The position numbers were made by a program, and so were the translations under genes. The notes under the pieces were generated by a model that did no database searches, was not told the DNA's origin, and saw only the letters and a list, made by a program, of their open reading frames with translations. A DNA stretch of 64,000 nt from Fluctibacter halophilus (GTDB taxonomy: Bacteria; Pseudomonadota; Gammaproteobacteria; Enterobacterales; Alteromonadaceae), in assembly GCF_020687825.1 (NCBI RefSeq), contig NZ_JAJEWP010000002.1:248001-312000 (forward strand), in the 5' to 3' direction. Of the stretch, positions 15,833 to 26,364 are shown in pieces. Positions within the stretch are counted from its first letter, which is position 1; each line of letters opens with the position of its first letter.

Positions 15833-18067
15833 ATGTCGAGTGTTCGTCAACCGGTTCAGCGTATGCATGCTGAGCGGGGGCTGTTTTCCTATCCTAAATA
15901 TTGGGCGGAGTGCTTTGGTACTGCGCCATTTTTGCCAATGTCACGCAAAGAAATGGACGCGCTGGGGTGGGACAGTTGTGACATCATTCTGGTCACTGGT
16001 GATGCCTATGTGGATCATCCCAGTTTCGGCATGGCGGTGATTGGTCGGGTGCTGGAATCCCAGGGATTCCGCGTGGGTATCATTGCTCAGCCCGACTGGC
16101 ACAGCAAAGACGACTTCATGCAACTGGGTGAGCCGAACCTGTTTTTCGGTGTCACTGCCGGCAACATGGACTCCATGATCAACCGCTACACCGCAGACCG
16201 TAAATTGCGCCACGACGACGCTTATACTCCCGGCAACGAGGGCGGGAAGCGGCCGGATCGGGCGGTGACCGTGTACACCCAACGGTGTAAGGAAGCGTAT
16301 AAAAAGCCGGTCATTATTGGCGGGATAGAAGCCAGTTTACGCCGCATCGCCCACTATGATTACTGGTCTGACAAAGTGCGCCGCAGCGTACTGTTTGACA
16401 GCAAAGCAGACTTGCTGATGTATGGGAATGCTGAGCGTCCGTTGCTGGAAGTGGCTCATCGCATTGCCCAGGGGGAGAGTATCGATCAGATGCATGATAT
16501 CCGCGGTACTGCGGTTATCCGTAAAGAGCCCTTGCCCGATTGGCGTGGTGTTGATTCCACCGAAGTGGATGTGATCGGTAAAATTGATCCCTTGCCCAAC
16601 CCGTATCAGATGGTGGAAGAGACCTGCGCCAGCAATGGTAAAGAGCAGGGCCAGGATAGCGCGCCACAGCCTATCACCGTACAGACCTTCAATCCTCGTG
16701 AACGACGTCAGAAACCGTGGGAAAAAACCTATGTGTTGTTGCCGCCCTATGATGTCGTGCGGGCGCAGAAAACCCATTACGCACACGCGTCACGGATCCT
16801 CCACCAGGAAACCAACCCCGGTTGTGCACGGGCGTTGATGCAACGGCATGGCGATCGCTTTGTCTGGATCAATCCGCCGGCGTTTCCGCTGGAAACCGAG
16901 GAAATGGACGCAGTATTTGCCTTGCCTTACGCCAGGGTGCCTCATCCGCGCTATGGCAAAGCCAAGATCCCGGCCTATGACATGATCAAAACCTCGGTCA
17001 ACATCATGCGCGGCTGTTTTGGTGGCTGTACTTTCTGCTCAATCACCGAGCACGAAGGGCGCGTGATCCAAAGCCGGTCGGAAGAATCGATCATTCGGGA
17101 AATTGAAGAAATTCGCGACAAAGTGCCCGGGTTTACCGGCGTGATTTCCGACCTGGGTGGTCCCACCGCAAACATGTACAAACTGCGGTGCAAAAGTGCC
17201 AAGGCGGAACAGACCTGTCGACGACTCTCCTGCGTGTGGCCTGACATATGCGGCCATATGGACACCGACCAGACCCCGACGGTCAACCTGTACCGCAAAG
17301 CCCGTGCCGTGCCGGGGGTGAAAAAAGTCCTGATTGCCTCCGGGGTTCGCTATGATCTGGCGATCGAAGACCCGAATTATGTGCGCGAATTGGTCACCCA
17401 TCACGTGGGCGGCTATCTGAAAATTGCCCCGGAGCATACCGAAGAAAGCCCGTTGAGTAAGATGATGAAGCCCGGTATGGGCACCTATCATCGGTTCAAA
17501 GAGCTGTTCGATAAATACTCCAAAGAGGCGGGCAAAGAGCAATACCTGATCCCGTATTTTATCTCGGCCCATCCGGGAACCCGGGACATCGACATGCTCA
17601 ATCTGGCGTTGTGGCTGAAGGAAAACAACTTCAAGCTGGATCAGGTGCAGAACTTCTATCCGTCGCCGATGGCGAATGCCACCACCATGTACCACACCCA
17701 GAAAAACCCAATCCACAAGATCAGTCATAAGAGTGAAGCCGTGGATGTGGCCAAAGGCGAGCGTCAGCGCCGTTTGCACCGCGCGTTGCTGCGTTACCAT
17801 GATCCAGCCAACTGGCCGTTGATCCGTGAAGCGCTGAAAAACATGGGTAAAGCCCATTTGATCGGCAATGGCAGTAAGCACCTGGTGCCGCCGCCCCGAC
17901 CGGGTGAAAAATCCGGCAAAGCGGCCAAAGCCCATGCACGCCGTGCCGGTAACAAGGCGCTTGCCAAAGGCCGCTCTCAACCGGCCTTAACCCGCTTTAG
18001 CGACAATCAGTCCCACGGTGGCAAAAAACCGTCTAAGCCCAATCGGAGCCGACGTCGCGCACCGTGA
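15833..18067 (+). CDS. YgiQ family radical SAM protein
   Basis: The product is 744 aa. The start at 15833 follows GGAG at 15825-15828; TTG at 15821 is less likely. The N-terminal half is the YgiQ-specific region ([33 protein letters not shown]). The radical SAM core has Cys395, Cys399 and Cys402 in CFGGCTFC, which bind the [4Fe-4S] cluster. The C-terminal tail is very basic and rich in Lys, Arg and Ala, suggesting contact with RNA. The family is widespread and its substrate is not known to me. It stands alone between a CPXCG protein and the photolyase cluster. Confidence 0.93.
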   Translation: MSSVRQPVQRMHAERGLFSYPKYWAECFGTAPFLPMSRKEMDALGWDSCDIILVTGDAYVDHPSFGMAVIGRVLESQGFRVGIIAQPDWHSKDDFMQLGEPNLFFGVTAGNMDSMINRYTADRKLRHDDAYTPGNEGGKRPDRAVTVYTQRCKEAYKKPVIIGGIEASLRRIAHYDYWSDKVRRSVLFDSKADLLMYGNAERPLLEVAHRIAQGESIDQMHDIRGTAVIRKEPLPDWRGVDSTEVDVIGKIDPLPNPYQMVEETCASNGKEQGQDSAPQPITVQTFNPRERRQKPWEKTYVLLPPYDVVRAQKTHYAHASRILHQETNPGCARALMQRHGDRFVWINPPAFPLETEEMDAVFALPYARVPHPRYGKAKIPAYDMIKTSVNIMRGCFGGCTFCSITEHEGRVIQSRSEESIIREIEEIRDKVPGFTGVISDLGGPTANMYKLRCKSAKAEQTCRRLSCVWPDICGHMDTDQTPTVNLYRKARAVPGVKKVLIASGVRYDLAIEDPNYVRELVTHHVGGYLKIAPEHTEESPLSKMMKPGMGTYHRFKELFDKYSKEAGKEQYLIPYFISAHPGTRDIDMLNLALWLKENNFKLDQVQNFYPSPMANATTMYHTQKNPIHKISHKSEAVDVAKGERQRRLHRALLRYHDPANWPLIREALKNMGKAHLIGNGSKHLVPPPRPGEKSGKAAKAHARRAGNKALAKGRSQPALTRFSDNQSHGGKKPSKPNRSRRRAP

Positions 18068-18114
18068 TCCGTTAATGCACTGATCCGAATCACGGCTCAG
18101 TGCATATTGGTTGT

Positions 18115-19443
18115 ATGCCTGCGACCTCTTCACTGGGCGTGATGTGGTTTCGACACGACTTACGCCTGCATGATAATCCCGCCCTGGCGGCACTGTCCCG
18201 TTGCGTTGACGCAATGGTGTGTGTGTATGTGATTGATCCTCGCTGGTTTCGTCCAACCCATTTCCATGCCGCCCCGATGGGTGTTCACCGGCAACGGTTT
18301 TTACGTCAATCCCTTGAAGCGCTGAACACCGCACTGCAAGAACGTGGGCAGCGGTTGTGGGTCATTGAAGGGCAACCGGTCGAAGCAATTTCCCGGTTGT
18401 GTCAGCAATTTCCGGTCACTCATCTGGCCTGCAATGCCCATTGCGGGGTGTATGAGCGACAGCAGTGGCAGCGCCTTAAGCACACATTGGCCGGGGTCGA
18501 CTGTCTGCAGTTGCAGGGGCATTCCCTGTTTGACAGTTGTGACCTGCCATTTGCAACGGACAAGGTGCCATCACAATTCACCCCGTTTCGACACAAGGTT
18601 TCGTCATGTCAGCCTCATGCGCCGTTGTCGGTACCTTCACACTTGCCGCAGGGTGTATCCACAGCATCGCCCTGGCAGCTACAGGCGTTGTGCGCCGAGG
18701 CGCCGGTGACCCGTCAATGGCAGGGGGGAGAAACGGCTGCGCTGCAACATCTGTCCCGCTACCTGGGCGCCAGTGGGGCAGTGCGGCACTATAAAGAAAC
18801 CCGCAATGGCCTGTTGGGGTGGGACTATTCGAGTAAATTATCGCCGTGGTTGGCGAACGGGTGTGTGTCTGTGCGGCGGGTGGCGGATGAACTGTTTGCC
18901 CATGAGCAACGCTATGGCGAAAACCCGTCCACCCAGTGGCTGTACTTTGAATTGTTGTGGCGGGAGTTTTTTTACTGGAACGCCTGGCGGTTGCAGGGGG
19001 ATTTGTTTTGCTTTGGCGGCGAGCGCGGGCGCAAGCCACTGACGACCTTCATGGCCGAGCGCTTTGCCCGCTGGCGGTCAGGCAGTACCGCTTATGCCAC
19101 CGTCAATGCGGCAATGTGTGAGCTGAACCAGACAGGCTATCTGTCCAATCGAGCCCGCCAATGGGCCGCCAGTGCCCTGGTGCATGAACTTGGACTGGAC
19201 TGGCGTTACGGGGCTGCCTATTTCGAACAACAATTGCTCGATTACGACGTTGCCAGCAATTGGGGCAATTGGCAGTACCTGGCCGGCGTCGGTGCCGATC
19301 CTCGCGGGCATCGACATTTTGATCTGCAAAAGCAGGCCCGACAATACGATCCTGACGGCGCCTACGTACACCATTGGCAATCCACCGGGCACCTGCAGGG
19401 TGACAGTGTGGATGCGTCGGACTGGCCGGTGACATCATCCTGA
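18115..19443 (+). CDS. DASH-type cryptochrome
   Basis: The product is 442 aa. The N-terminal alpha/beta photolyase domain opens with [17 protein letters not shown]. The C-terminal FAD domain ends with [18 protein letters not shown], then a [21 protein letters not shown] tail; these are diagnostic for CRY-DASH. The Asn opposite the flavin N5 (in ASNWG) and the surface Trp are kept. CRY-DASH proteins bind FAD and often a folate and repair pyrimidine dimers mainly in single-stranded DNA, and may signal blue light. GTG at 18100 is an alternative start. Its stop overlaps the start of the next cryptochrome gene by one base. Confidence 0.9.
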   Translation: MPATSSLGVMWFRHDLRLHDNPALAALSRCVDAMVCVYVIDPRWFRPTHFHAAPMGVHRQRFLRQSLEALNTALQERGQRLWVIEGQPVEAISRLCQQFPVTHLACNAHCGVYERQQWQRLKHTLAGVDCLQLQGHSLFDSCDLPFATDKVPSQFTPFRHKVSSCQPHAPLSVPSHLPQGVSTASPWQLQALCAEAPVTRQWQGGETAALQHLSRYLGASGAVRHYKETRNGLLGWDYSSKLSPWLANGCVSVRRVADELFAHEQRYGENPSTQWLYFELLWREFFYWNAWRLQGDLFCFGGERGRKPLTTFMAERFARWRSGSTAYATVNAAMCELNQTGYLSNRARQWAASALVHELGLDWRYGAAYFEQQLLDYDVASNWGNWQYLAGVGADPRGHRHFDLQKQARQYDPDGAYVHHWQSTGHLQGDSVDASDWPVTSS

Positions 19444-20918
19444 TGGGACAGCAACATCAGCCGCTGCAACTGGTGTGGTTAAAGCGTGATTTGCGTCTTC
19501 GCGATCACGCGCCACTGCTGGAGGCCGCACGGCGTGGTAATGTGGTGCTGCTGTTCATTGTCGAACCCATGTTATTGGCGGACCCCCATTACTCCCTGCG
19601 GCACTGGCGATTTATCTGGCAATCGTTGCAGGATCTGGATCAGCAGCTTGCGCCGTTCAATACCCGGGTCTGGGTTACTAAAGGCGATGCAGTGCAGGTT
19701 TTCGAGCATCTTCATCGGCATTGGGGGATTGGGCGCTTGTTGTCACATCAGGAAGTGGGGCTGGCCAATACCTTTGCACGGGATCGACAGGTGGCGACGT
19801 GGTGCGCAGAGCAGGGGATCCCATGGCTGGAATTTGACTACGCCGGTGTGGTGCGCGGGCTGACCCATCGACGTTACTGGCTACAGACCTGGTATGCCCG
19901 CATGGGCGCACCCACGGCTGATCCTGCGCTTGATAAAATCAACTGGCTGAGCGGTGAGTATATCCCGGCATTTTCACCGCCTGAGTCGTGGTTGCAACGG
20001 GACGAGCACATGCAACCCGGCGGCGAGCGACGTGCCTGGTTTACGTTGCATGATTTTCTTGCCGGACGCGGCAAAGACTATGCCCGCTGCATTTCGAAAC
20101 CGGTTGCCAGCCGCAGGGCCTGCTCCCGGCTGTCGCCTTATCTGGCGTGGGGAAACATCAGCCTGCGTCAGACGGTAAAAGCGGTTGACGCCCATCGCGC
20201 GCCGGGATGGGCAAAGGCACTCAAAGCGGTGAAATCCCGTCTGCGCTGGCACAGCCACTTCATTCAGAAATTTGAAAGCGAATGTGACATGCAGCATCGT
20301 CCTCTCAATCGTGCCTATGGGCAGTTTCCGTTTTTGTCTGATGCCGACGCAGCGCACCGGCTACAGTGCTGGAAGACCGGTCACACCGGGGTGCCCTTGG
20401 TGGATGCGGCGATGCGGTGTGTGATTGCAACCGGGTATCTGAATTTCCGGCTACGGGCCATGCTGGTGAGCTTTCTGTGCCATCAGTTGCAAGTGGACTG
20501 GCGCCAGGGGGTCGTGCACCTGGCTCGCCAGTTCGTCGATTTTGAACCCGGTATTCACTATCCCCAATTTCAGATGCAGGCCTCTGTCACCGGTATCCAT
20601 ACCATTCGTTTATACAACCCGGTCAAACAGGCGCTGGATCATGATCCCGACGGTGAGTTTATCGCCCATTGGGTGCCGGAACTGTCAGCACTGCCCATGC
20701 CACTGCGGGCATCGCCCTGGACGATGACAGCGATGGAGCAGGCCATGCATGGGGTGACCCTTGGTGAGGATTACCCGCAACCGGTGGTCGAGCCGGAGCG
20801 CCAGGCCCGGGCCGTCAGGGATATGCTGTTCGCGTTTGCCAAGCGGGCAGATGTGCGCCAGGAGGGACGTCGGATCCTGGCGCGCCATACTCTGCCGGGC
20901 AGGCCCCGGCAGGTCTGA
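19443..20918 (+). CDS. Divergent cryptochrome/photolyase-family flavoprotein
   Basis: The product is 491 aa. The N-terminal domain is clearly photolyase-like ([19 protein letters not shown]). The FAD domain is recognisable by [19 protein letters not shown] and the closing IYNP-like [18 protein letters not shown] stretch, but normally invariant segments differ: the MHNR motif reads LNFR, and the segment carrying the FAD-contacting Asn and the electron-transfer Trp reads [12 protein letters not shown]. By eye the Asn aligns with His and the Trp with Phe. It therefore belongs to a non-canonical class whose repair activity is uncertain. It is translationally coupled to the CRY-DASH gene (TGATG). 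Confidence 0.85.
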   Translation: MGQQHQPLQLVWLKRDLRLRDHAPLLEAARRGNVVLLFIVEPMLLADPHYSLRHWRFIWQSLQDLDQQLAPFNTRVWVTKGDAVQVFEHLHRHWGIGRLLSHQEVGLANTFARDRQVATWCAEQGIPWLEFDYAGVVRGLTHRRYWLQTWYARMGAPTADPALDKINWLSGEYIPAFSPPESWLQRDEHMQPGGERRAWFTLHDFLAGRGKDYARCISKPVASRRACSRLSPYLAWGNISLRQTVKAVDAHRAPGWAKALKAVKSRLRWHSHFIQKFESECDMQHRPLNRAYGQFPFLSDADAAHRLQCWKTGHTGVPLVDAAMRCVIATGYLNFRLRAMLVSFLCHQLQVDWRQGVVHLARQFVDFEPGIHYPQFQMQASVTGIHTIRLYNPVKQALDHDPDGEFIAHWVPELSALPMPLRASPWTMTAMEQAMHGVTLGEDYPQPVVEPERQARAVRDMLFAFAKRADVRQEGRRILARHTLPGRPRQV

Positions 20919-20923
20919 AGCCG

Positions 20924-21766
20924 CTACATGCGGCCAAATTTACCCGCTTGGTAATCCATTACCGCCTGTCGTAATTCCTGCTCGGTGTTCATCACAAAGG
21001 GTCCCATGTGCGCCACCGGTTCGTTGAGTGGCGACCCGGTGAACACCAATACACCGGCTCCCTGAGCACCGGCCTGCAATGTCACTGAATCAGGATTGTC
21101 AGCCACCACGGCGGTGCCTTCAATGAGGGCAGGATTGCTCAGTTCGCCCTGATACACAAACAGGATAAGTCGTTCACCCTCAAGGCTTTCAAGCTGGCCC
21201 TGACCGTTGGGATCGAGCATCAGATCGGCAATGCGGGCGTTGGCCGACAGACCGTTGATGGGCGCTTCCAGTTGGGTATCATGCCATTGCCAGCCACCGG
21301 CCAGGGCGCGCAATGTTGCTCCCTGTGCATTGCTGGCCTGGGGGTTCCCCTGCGCGCGACTATCAGTGTAACGGGGTTCACGCATCTTGTCGGCAGCGGC
21401 CATATTGACCCAAATCTGAAAACCGTGAATACCGTGGGTTTCATCCGGCAACGGCATTTCGGAATGCAATACGCCGCGCCCGGTACTCATCCACTGGGTG
21501 TCACCGGCCACGATGGCTGCGCGGTTGCCCATGTGGTCACGGTGCTCAAAGCCACCGGTTTTCATGTAGGTAAAGGTTTCGATACCGCGATGAGGATGGG
21601 GCGGGAAACCGCCGACATAATCACTTTCATCGTTTGAGCGGATTTCATCGATCATCAAAAACGGATCCAGGTGACGGCCGGAAAAGTCGGCGATGCGTTT
21701 GATGTTGACGCCGTCGCCATCGGCGGTTGGCCGGGCATGTAATCTGTGCAAAATGTTCAGTGTCAT
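20924..21766 (-). CDS. Pirin family protein (cupin)
   Basis: The product is 280 aa. ATG 21766 is preferred over the upstream GTG because GGAGG lies five bases before it. The pirin metal site is visible: HPHRGIETFTYM supplies two His, and GVLHSEMP supplies His and Glu. A second cupin domain makes up the C-terminal half. Bacterial pirins include quercetin dioxygenases and redox-sensing regulators; the exact role is not determined. The gene is convergent with the cryptochrome gene, with five bases between the ends, and lies 101 bases downstream of the DUF2256 gene on the same strand. Confidence 0.9.
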   Translation of the reverse strand: MTLNILHRLHARPTADGDGVNIKRIADFSGRHLDPFLMIDEIRSNDESDYVGGFPPHPHRGIETFTYMKTGGFEHRDHMGNRAAIVAGDTQWMSTGRGVLHSEMPLPDETHGIHGFQIWVNMAAADKMREPRYTDSRAQGNPQASNAQGATLRALAGGWQWHDTQLEAPINGLSANARIADLMLDPNGQGQLESLEGERLILFVYQGELSNPALIEGTAVVADNPDSVTLQAGAQGAGVLVFTGSPLNEPVAHMGPFVMNTEQELRQAVMDYQAGKFGRM

Positions 21767-21867
21767 GTACACCTCCGTAGTCAGGCGTCACAGTGTAGAG
21801 TAGGGTAAATCGAACAAAAAGTGCTAAATATGGCAGATAATATTCGATTAAATGAAAGTTTACGGCG

Positions 21868-22032
21868 CTAGTGACCTTGATTGGGCAGTGATGAGCGATT
21901 GCCGGCACAGCGTCGGGAGCAGTATTTAACCGCTTCCCAGTGATCAGCCCACTTTTTACGCCAGCGAAAAGGCCGCTGACACACCGGACAGGTCTTTTCC
22001 GGCAGGTGTTGCTTCTTGACGCCCGGCGGCAT
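21868..22032 (-). CDS. DUF2256 zinc-ribbon protein
   Basis: The product is 54 aa and too short for most gene callers. It starts at the last base of the FeS photolyase stop codon (TAATG), so it is translationally coupled. The sequence shows [19 protein letters not shown] near residues 11-29, then [14 protein letters not shown], that is CPVC plus CSRRC, a zinc ribbon with a Trp-Arg-Lys-Lys core. This is the DUF2256 pattern, a family known to me from cryptochrome/photolyase neighbourhoods. It might assist FeS cluster or nucleic-acid contacts; its function is not established. Confidence 0.88.
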   Translation of the reverse strand: MPPGVKKQHLPEKTCPVCQRPFRWRKKWADHWEAVKYCSRRCAGNRSSLPNQGH

Positions 22033-23573
22033 TACACCCGCTCCCCCTGATCCAATCGTGACAAAAACAGCTCTGCGTCCTCGTTAATGTGACGCACTTT
22101 GTCGTCGTCCATGTTGGCCAATGTGCGATACGGCATGCCCAGTCGTGGATTGTTGCTCAACTGGTGCTGATTGCGCATCAGAAAGTGCCAGTACAGGTAA
22201 TTGAACGGGCAGGCCTGTGGTCCGTTTTTTTGCTTTACGTTGTAATGGCAGTGTTGACAGTAATCGGACATGCGGTGAATGTAAGCACCGCTGGCCGCGT
22301 AGGGTTTGCTGGCCAATACGCCGCCATCAGCAAACAGTATCATGCCGGTCACATTGGGCAGTTCTACCCATTCATAGGCATCGGCGTAGACACGCAAATA
22401 CCAGTCATTCACGGCATCCGGCGATAAGCCGGCCAGCAGGGAAAAGTTACCGATCACCATCAAACGCTGAATGTGGTGGGCATAAGCCGTATCCCGGGTC
22501 TGGCCGATGCACTGGGACAAACAGGCCATGTCAGTATCCGCGTCCCAGAAAAACGACGGCAATGCCCGTTTGGCGTGCAGGTAATTCTGTTGTTTGTAGT
22601 CGGGCATTTTCAACCAGTACAGTCCACGCACATACTCCCGCCAACCCAGCACCTGACGAATGAATCCTTCGGCGGCGTTCAGTGGTACCTGACCCTGCCG
22701 ATACACGGACTCAACCTGTGCGATCACTTCCTTGGGCAGCAGCAGACCACAATTGAGATAGAAGCTGATGTGGGCGTGAAACAGCCAGGGCTGGTCGGTG
22801 GCCATGGCATCCTGATAATCGCCAAAGTGCACCAGCCGCTGGCGGATAAACTCGTCCAGCACCGTTAATGCCTGCGCCCGGGTGACGGCATAATGAAAGC
22901 CGTCGAGGCGACCAAAATGATCACTGAAGTGATTTTCCACCAACGCCATCACGTCACGGGTGATGTCATCTGTGGCAAATTGGGTCGGCGAAGGCACTGA
23001 CACGTTTTCGGGCAATGGATTACGGTTGGCGCTGTCATAGTTCCATTTGCCGCCAACGGGTTGCTGCTGATCCATCAGGATATTCCAGCGTTTGCGCATC
23101 TCCCGGTAGAAAAACTCCATACGCAGTTGCTTACGATCCCTGGCCCATGCGGCAAAATCAGACAACGGGCACAGGAAACGGTCGTCTTCGCGTATCGTGA
23201 CAGGAATATCCAGGTTGGATTGCCAGGTCTGCATGGCTTGCAGCAGCCGGTATTCCCCCGGATGGGTAAGTGCGACGGCGTCGACAGGGTGCTGCTCGCA
23301 CACACGTTGTACTTCACCGAACAGACTGCCCTGATTGTCGGCATCATCATAGTGACGATAAATGACGGTGAAGCCCTCGTCCCTGAGGGCGTTGGCAAAA
23401 TGACGCATGGCGCTGAACAGCAGCACGATTTTTTGTTTGTGGTGCTGGACGTAGGTCGCTTCTTCACGCACTTCGGCCAGCAGGATAATGTCATGGTGTT
23501 TGTCGGCATCGCGCAGGCTGGCCAAATCACGGCTCAATTGATCGCCCAATACCAGACGCAATGTTTTGCCCAT
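22032..23573 (-). CDS. FeS-BCP type (6-4) photolyase (prokaryotic cryptochrome, CryPro/PhrB class)
   Basis: The product is 513 aa, the family length. It opens with [13 protein letters not shown], typical of the class and unlike other photolyases. Cys351, Cys439, Cys442 and Cys455 are present; each lies exactly one residue after the four [4Fe-4S] ligands I recall for Agrobacterium PhrB (350, 438, 441, 454). The family repairs (6-4) photoproducts with FAD, a lumazine antenna and an FeS cluster. The gene overlaps the class I photolyase gene by one base upstream and the DUF2256 gene by one base downstream, forming a tight operon. Confidence 0.93.
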   Translation of the reverse strand: MGKTLRLVLGDQLSRDLASLRDADKHHDIILLAEVREEATYVQHHKQKIVLLFSAMRHFANALRDEGFTVIYRHYDDADNQGSLFGEVQRVCEQHPVDAVALTHPGEYRLLQAMQTWQSNLDIPVTIREDDRFLCPLSDFAAWARDRKQLRMEFFYREMRKRWNILMDQQQPVGGKWNYDSANRNPLPENVSVPSPTQFATDDITRDVMALVENHFSDHFGRLDGFHYAVTRAQALTVLDEFIRQRLVHFGDYQDAMATDQPWLFHAHISFYLNCGLLLPKEVIAQVESVYRQGQVPLNAAEGFIRQVLGWREYVRGLYWLKMPDYKQQNYLHAKRALPSFFWDADTDMACLSQCIGQTRDTAYAHHIQRLMVIGNFSLLAGLSPDAVNDWYLRVYADAYEWVELPNVTGMILFADGGVLASKPYAASGAYIHRMSDYCQHCHYNVKQKNGPQACPFNYLYWHFLMRNQHQLSNNPRLGMPYRTLANMDDDKVRHINEDAELFLSRLDQGERV

Positions 23574-25006
23574 CAGGCGGTTTCCTTCAATGCCGCAAAT
23601 GCGTCCAGCGCCCGCTGACGGGATGCTTTTAAATCGACGATCGGGTGTGGGTAGTCCTGACCCAATGTCAGGTTGGCGTCGCGCAGCACCTGGTCACTGG
23701 CTTGCCAGGGTTGATGCAGGTATTTGTTCGGCAATTTTGATAGCTCCGGACACCAGCGCCGCACATAGTCGCCCTTGGCATCAAACTTCTCGCCCTGTAA
23801 TACCGGGTTAAAAACCCGAAAGTAGGGTGCAGCATCTGCACCACAGCCCGCCACCCATTGCCAACTGGCACTGTTAGCGGCGAGGTCGCCATCCACCAGG
23901 CAGTCCCAGAACCAGCGTTCTCCCTGGCGCCAATCCACCAGCAGGTTTTTGACCAGAAAAGAGCCCACCACCATGCGTACCCGGTTGTGCATGTAGCCGG
24001 TGTGCCACAACTCCCGCATACCCGCATCGACGATGGGGATCCCGGTCATCCCCCGTTGCCAGGCGCGTAATCCGGTTGGGTCATTTCGCCACTGGAAAGC
24101 ATCGAAGCGACGGTTAAAGTTGGTCTGTGGCAGGTTGTTGAAGTGGTACAACAGGTAGTAGGAGAACTCTCGCCAGCCCAGTTCGCTGAGAAACGTGTCG
24201 AGCCCGGGTTGTTCCCAATCGCCGTGCAACGCTCCCAGGCTGGCGTACCAAATCTGATGGGGAGAGATTTCACCAAAATGCAGATGGGGTGACAGGCGGC
24301 TGGTGCCAGGCAGCGAGGGCTGGTCACGGTGATTACGGTAGTCGGCAACCCGTTGGGGCAGAAATGCACTCAGGCGTTCACTGGCACCGGCTTCACCGGG
24401 CGTCCAGGCATCGGCCATGCCCTCATACCAATCTATCTGCGGCATCAGTTGCAGGGCATCAATGCCGTCATCCAGCGACGGTTCGTGCTCAAGATGCAGC
24501 TCGTCAGGGGCGCCGAGCGGCGGACGTGGCGCCGGTTGTTGCAGGCAGCCTTTGCGGTAATAGGGGGTAAACACCTTGTAGGGTTCGCCGCTTTTGTTCA
24601 GTACATTCCAGGGTTCCCACAGCAACAAGCTGTTAAAACTTTTGACCTCAACGCCGAGCGCTTTGAGGGCGGCTTTGAGCGCTGTGTCGCGGTCAATCTG
24701 CCAGGGTTCATACTGCCGATTCCACACCACCTGTCGGATGCCTTGCTGCTTGACCAACTGCACGATGATGTCAGTGGCATTACCTTGTTTTACATGGAGT
24801 TTATCGTTCAAGCTTTGGTTCAGGGCATGCAATGACTGATGCAGCCACCAACGACTGGCGGCGCCGGGGTGAAACCCGTCGGGGGCAGCAGTGTCCTGAA
24901 TGAACAGCGCCATAACAGGGCCGAGTTGAGCGGCGTAGTGCAGGGCTGGATTATCGCGCAAACGCAAATCCTGCCGAAACCACATCAGGGTCGTGCTTTG
25001 AGGCAA
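23573..25006 (-). CDS. phrB: Class I CPD photolyase
   Basis: The product is 477 aa, the normal size of class I deoxyribodipyrimidine photolyase, which uses light to split cyclobutane pyrimidine dimers. It starts with TLMWFRQDLRLRDNPAL. The canonical FAD-domain motifs are intact: GWREFSYYLL, MTGIPIVDAGMRELWHTGYMHNRVRM and NSASWQWVAGCGADAAPYFRVFNP, with the FAD-contacting Asn and the Trp chain retained. It is the first gene of a minus-strand operon continuing with the FeS photolyase and the DUF2256 protein. The 220 bases upstream are shared with a divergent pyruvyltransferase-like gene; I see no LexA-type operator there. Confidence 0.93.
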   Translation of the reverse strand: MPQSTTLMWFRQDLRLRDNPALHYAAQLGPVMALFIQDTAAPDGFHPGAASRWWLHQSLHALNQSLNDKLHVKQGNATDIIVQLVKQQGIRQVVWNRQYEPWQIDRDTALKAALKALGVEVKSFNSLLLWEPWNVLNKSGEPYKVFTPYYRKGCLQQPAPRPPLGAPDELHLEHEPSLDDGIDALQLMPQIDWYEGMADAWTPGEAGASERLSAFLPQRVADYRNHRDQPSLPGTSRLSPHLHFGEISPHQIWYASLGALHGDWEQPGLDTFLSELGWREFSYYLLYHFNNLPQTNFNRRFDAFQWRNDPTGLRAWQRGMTGIPIVDAGMRELWHTGYMHNRVRMVVGSFLVKNLLVDWRQGERWFWDCLVDGDLAANSASWQWVAGCGADAAPYFRVFNPVLQGEKFDAKGDYVRRWCPELSKLPNKYLHQPWQASDQVLRDANLTLGQDYPHPIVDLKASRQRALDAFAALKETA

Positions 25007-25226
25007 GGTCGGTTTTCCTTGTAGTTGTCGTTACCCTGATTGTATACGGCTGATGTGCACGTTTGGATCCTGGTCAGAACAGATTAGGGGACAGATGGCA
25101 TCGACCAGCGTTGATTGCTCACGAACTGTACTGAAGCGACTCAGATTAACATTGTGATCCGTCATCAAGGCGGTTAATATTTTAACCCCTTGTGACCGTT
25201 GTCAGGCATGTTGTGCTCAGACCCGA

Positions 25227-26363
25227 ATGAGTAAACACAGGCACGACTCGATTACACCACTTAACGGTCCCTCCGCGCTGACAGGAAGCCAGACAATGCC
25301 GTCAATGGACAATGGTGCCAAGCCAAATCGAGCCGATTCTCCGGTGGGAGCCTGGTTCTGGAGTGCCCTGTTGGGGCCCATGTGGCCACTGAACCCTGAG
25401 GTATGTCTGTTGAGTGGTGCTCAGCAGCTAACCCGCGCTGGATTGTCGGCAAATGCACTGAACGTGGTGTTCGGGGCCGGTATCGGTGCAGATCCACCGA
25501 CAAAGGAGATTCTGCTGCAACAGGCTCATGTGTACGGTGTGCGCGGTCCGCTGAGCGCCCAAATGCTGGGCTTGCCCGCCACCAAGGTGTTGGCTGACCC
25601 TGCCGGTTTGTTGCCACAGATACTGCCCAAACCGGTGATCCCGTCTTCCCGTCAGTCGGTGGTGTTTGTTCCCAGTCACCGGGGCCGTGACAGTGTTAAC
25701 TGGCAGCGTATATGCCAGCGTGCGGGCATTACCCATGTGGACCCGGGTCTTACGCCCACCAGTTTCGTGCATGTGATTGCGGGTGCCCGCCTGGTGTTGG
25801 CCGAATCACTGCAAGCCGTGGTCATCGCTGACGCTTACAGGGTTCCGTGGATCCCGGTGTGGAGTCGTCATGATATTCACCGTTTCGCCTGGAATGATTG
25901 GGCGTTGAGCGTGGGGGCTGATGTGTTGCCAGAAGCACTGCCACCGCCCAGTCGTCTGGCCCGGCTGGATAACCTGTTTACCCGCTTCAGTGTGTTTAAC
26001 AGTCGTCGGTTGCGCGGCAGTGATTTCAACCGGGGAATTGATGTTCAGGCTTGCGTCGCAGATTTCAACCGGCAACTGCGTTTGCGGCGTAAGCCCGCGT
26101 ACCGTGTAATACGGGAAGGTTATCGACTGTTGCGCCGATGGGTGCTACGGCCCTTATTTGCTGTGTTGGGAAATCAACCCGAGGGCTATACCCGACGGTT
26201 GTCAGAACGGTTGGAGAGGTTGTCTCAACAACCGGGCTATCTGAGCGACCAGCAGACTTTTGAGCAGTCCCAGCAGCGCCTGCTCATGGGCCTGGCGGTG
26301 CTAAAAAGCAGCAGTCGACTTGGCTTTAAGGACATTGACGTTGAGCGTCGACACGAGGCCTGA
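25227..26363 (+). CDS. Polysaccharide pyruvyl transferase-like protein (ExoV-like)
   Basis: The product is 378 aa. The central stretch YGVRGPLSAQMLGLPATKVLADPAGLLP and later LAESLQAVVIADAYRVPWIPV are the family signatures (V-R-G-P-x-S, then the E-S-L and A-x-R-x-P elements). Enzymes of this family add pyruvate ketals to exopolysaccharide sugars in the cytoplasm before export. Near the end a 50-residue basic helical region follows that I do not recognise. The start is uncertain: no good ribosome-binding site precedes 25227, and the Met codons at about residues 24 and 27 are possible. No glycosyltransferase or export gene is adjacent, so it is an orphan. Confidence 0.7.
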   Translation: MSKHRHDSITPLNGPSALTGSQTMPSMDNGAKPNRADSPVGAWFWSALLGPMWPLNPEVCLLSGAQQLTRAGLSANALNVVFGAGIGADPPTKEILLQQAHVYGVRGPLSAQMLGLPATKVLADPAGLLPQILPKPVIPSSRQSVVFVPSHRGRDSVNWQRICQRAGITHVDPGLTPTSFVHVIAGARLVLAESLQAVVIADAYRVPWIPVWSRHDIHRFAWNDWALSVGADVLPEALPPPSRLARLDNLFTRFSVFNSRRLRGSDFNRGIDVQACVADFNRQLRLRRKPAYRVIREGYRLLRRWVLRPLFAVLGNQPEGYTRRLSERLERLSQQPGYLSDQQTFEQSQQRLLMGLAVLKSSSRLGFKDIDVERRHEA

Positions 26364-26364
26364 G

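Noticed and set aside
17039-17980. 313-codon open frame antisense to the YgiQ-family gene
   Set aside because: The sense gene has a full radical SAM site; the antisense frame has no recognisable protein.
25007-25226. SOS (LexA) box upstream of the photolyase operon
   Set aside because: No CTG-N10-CAG palindrome of acceptable quality is present.
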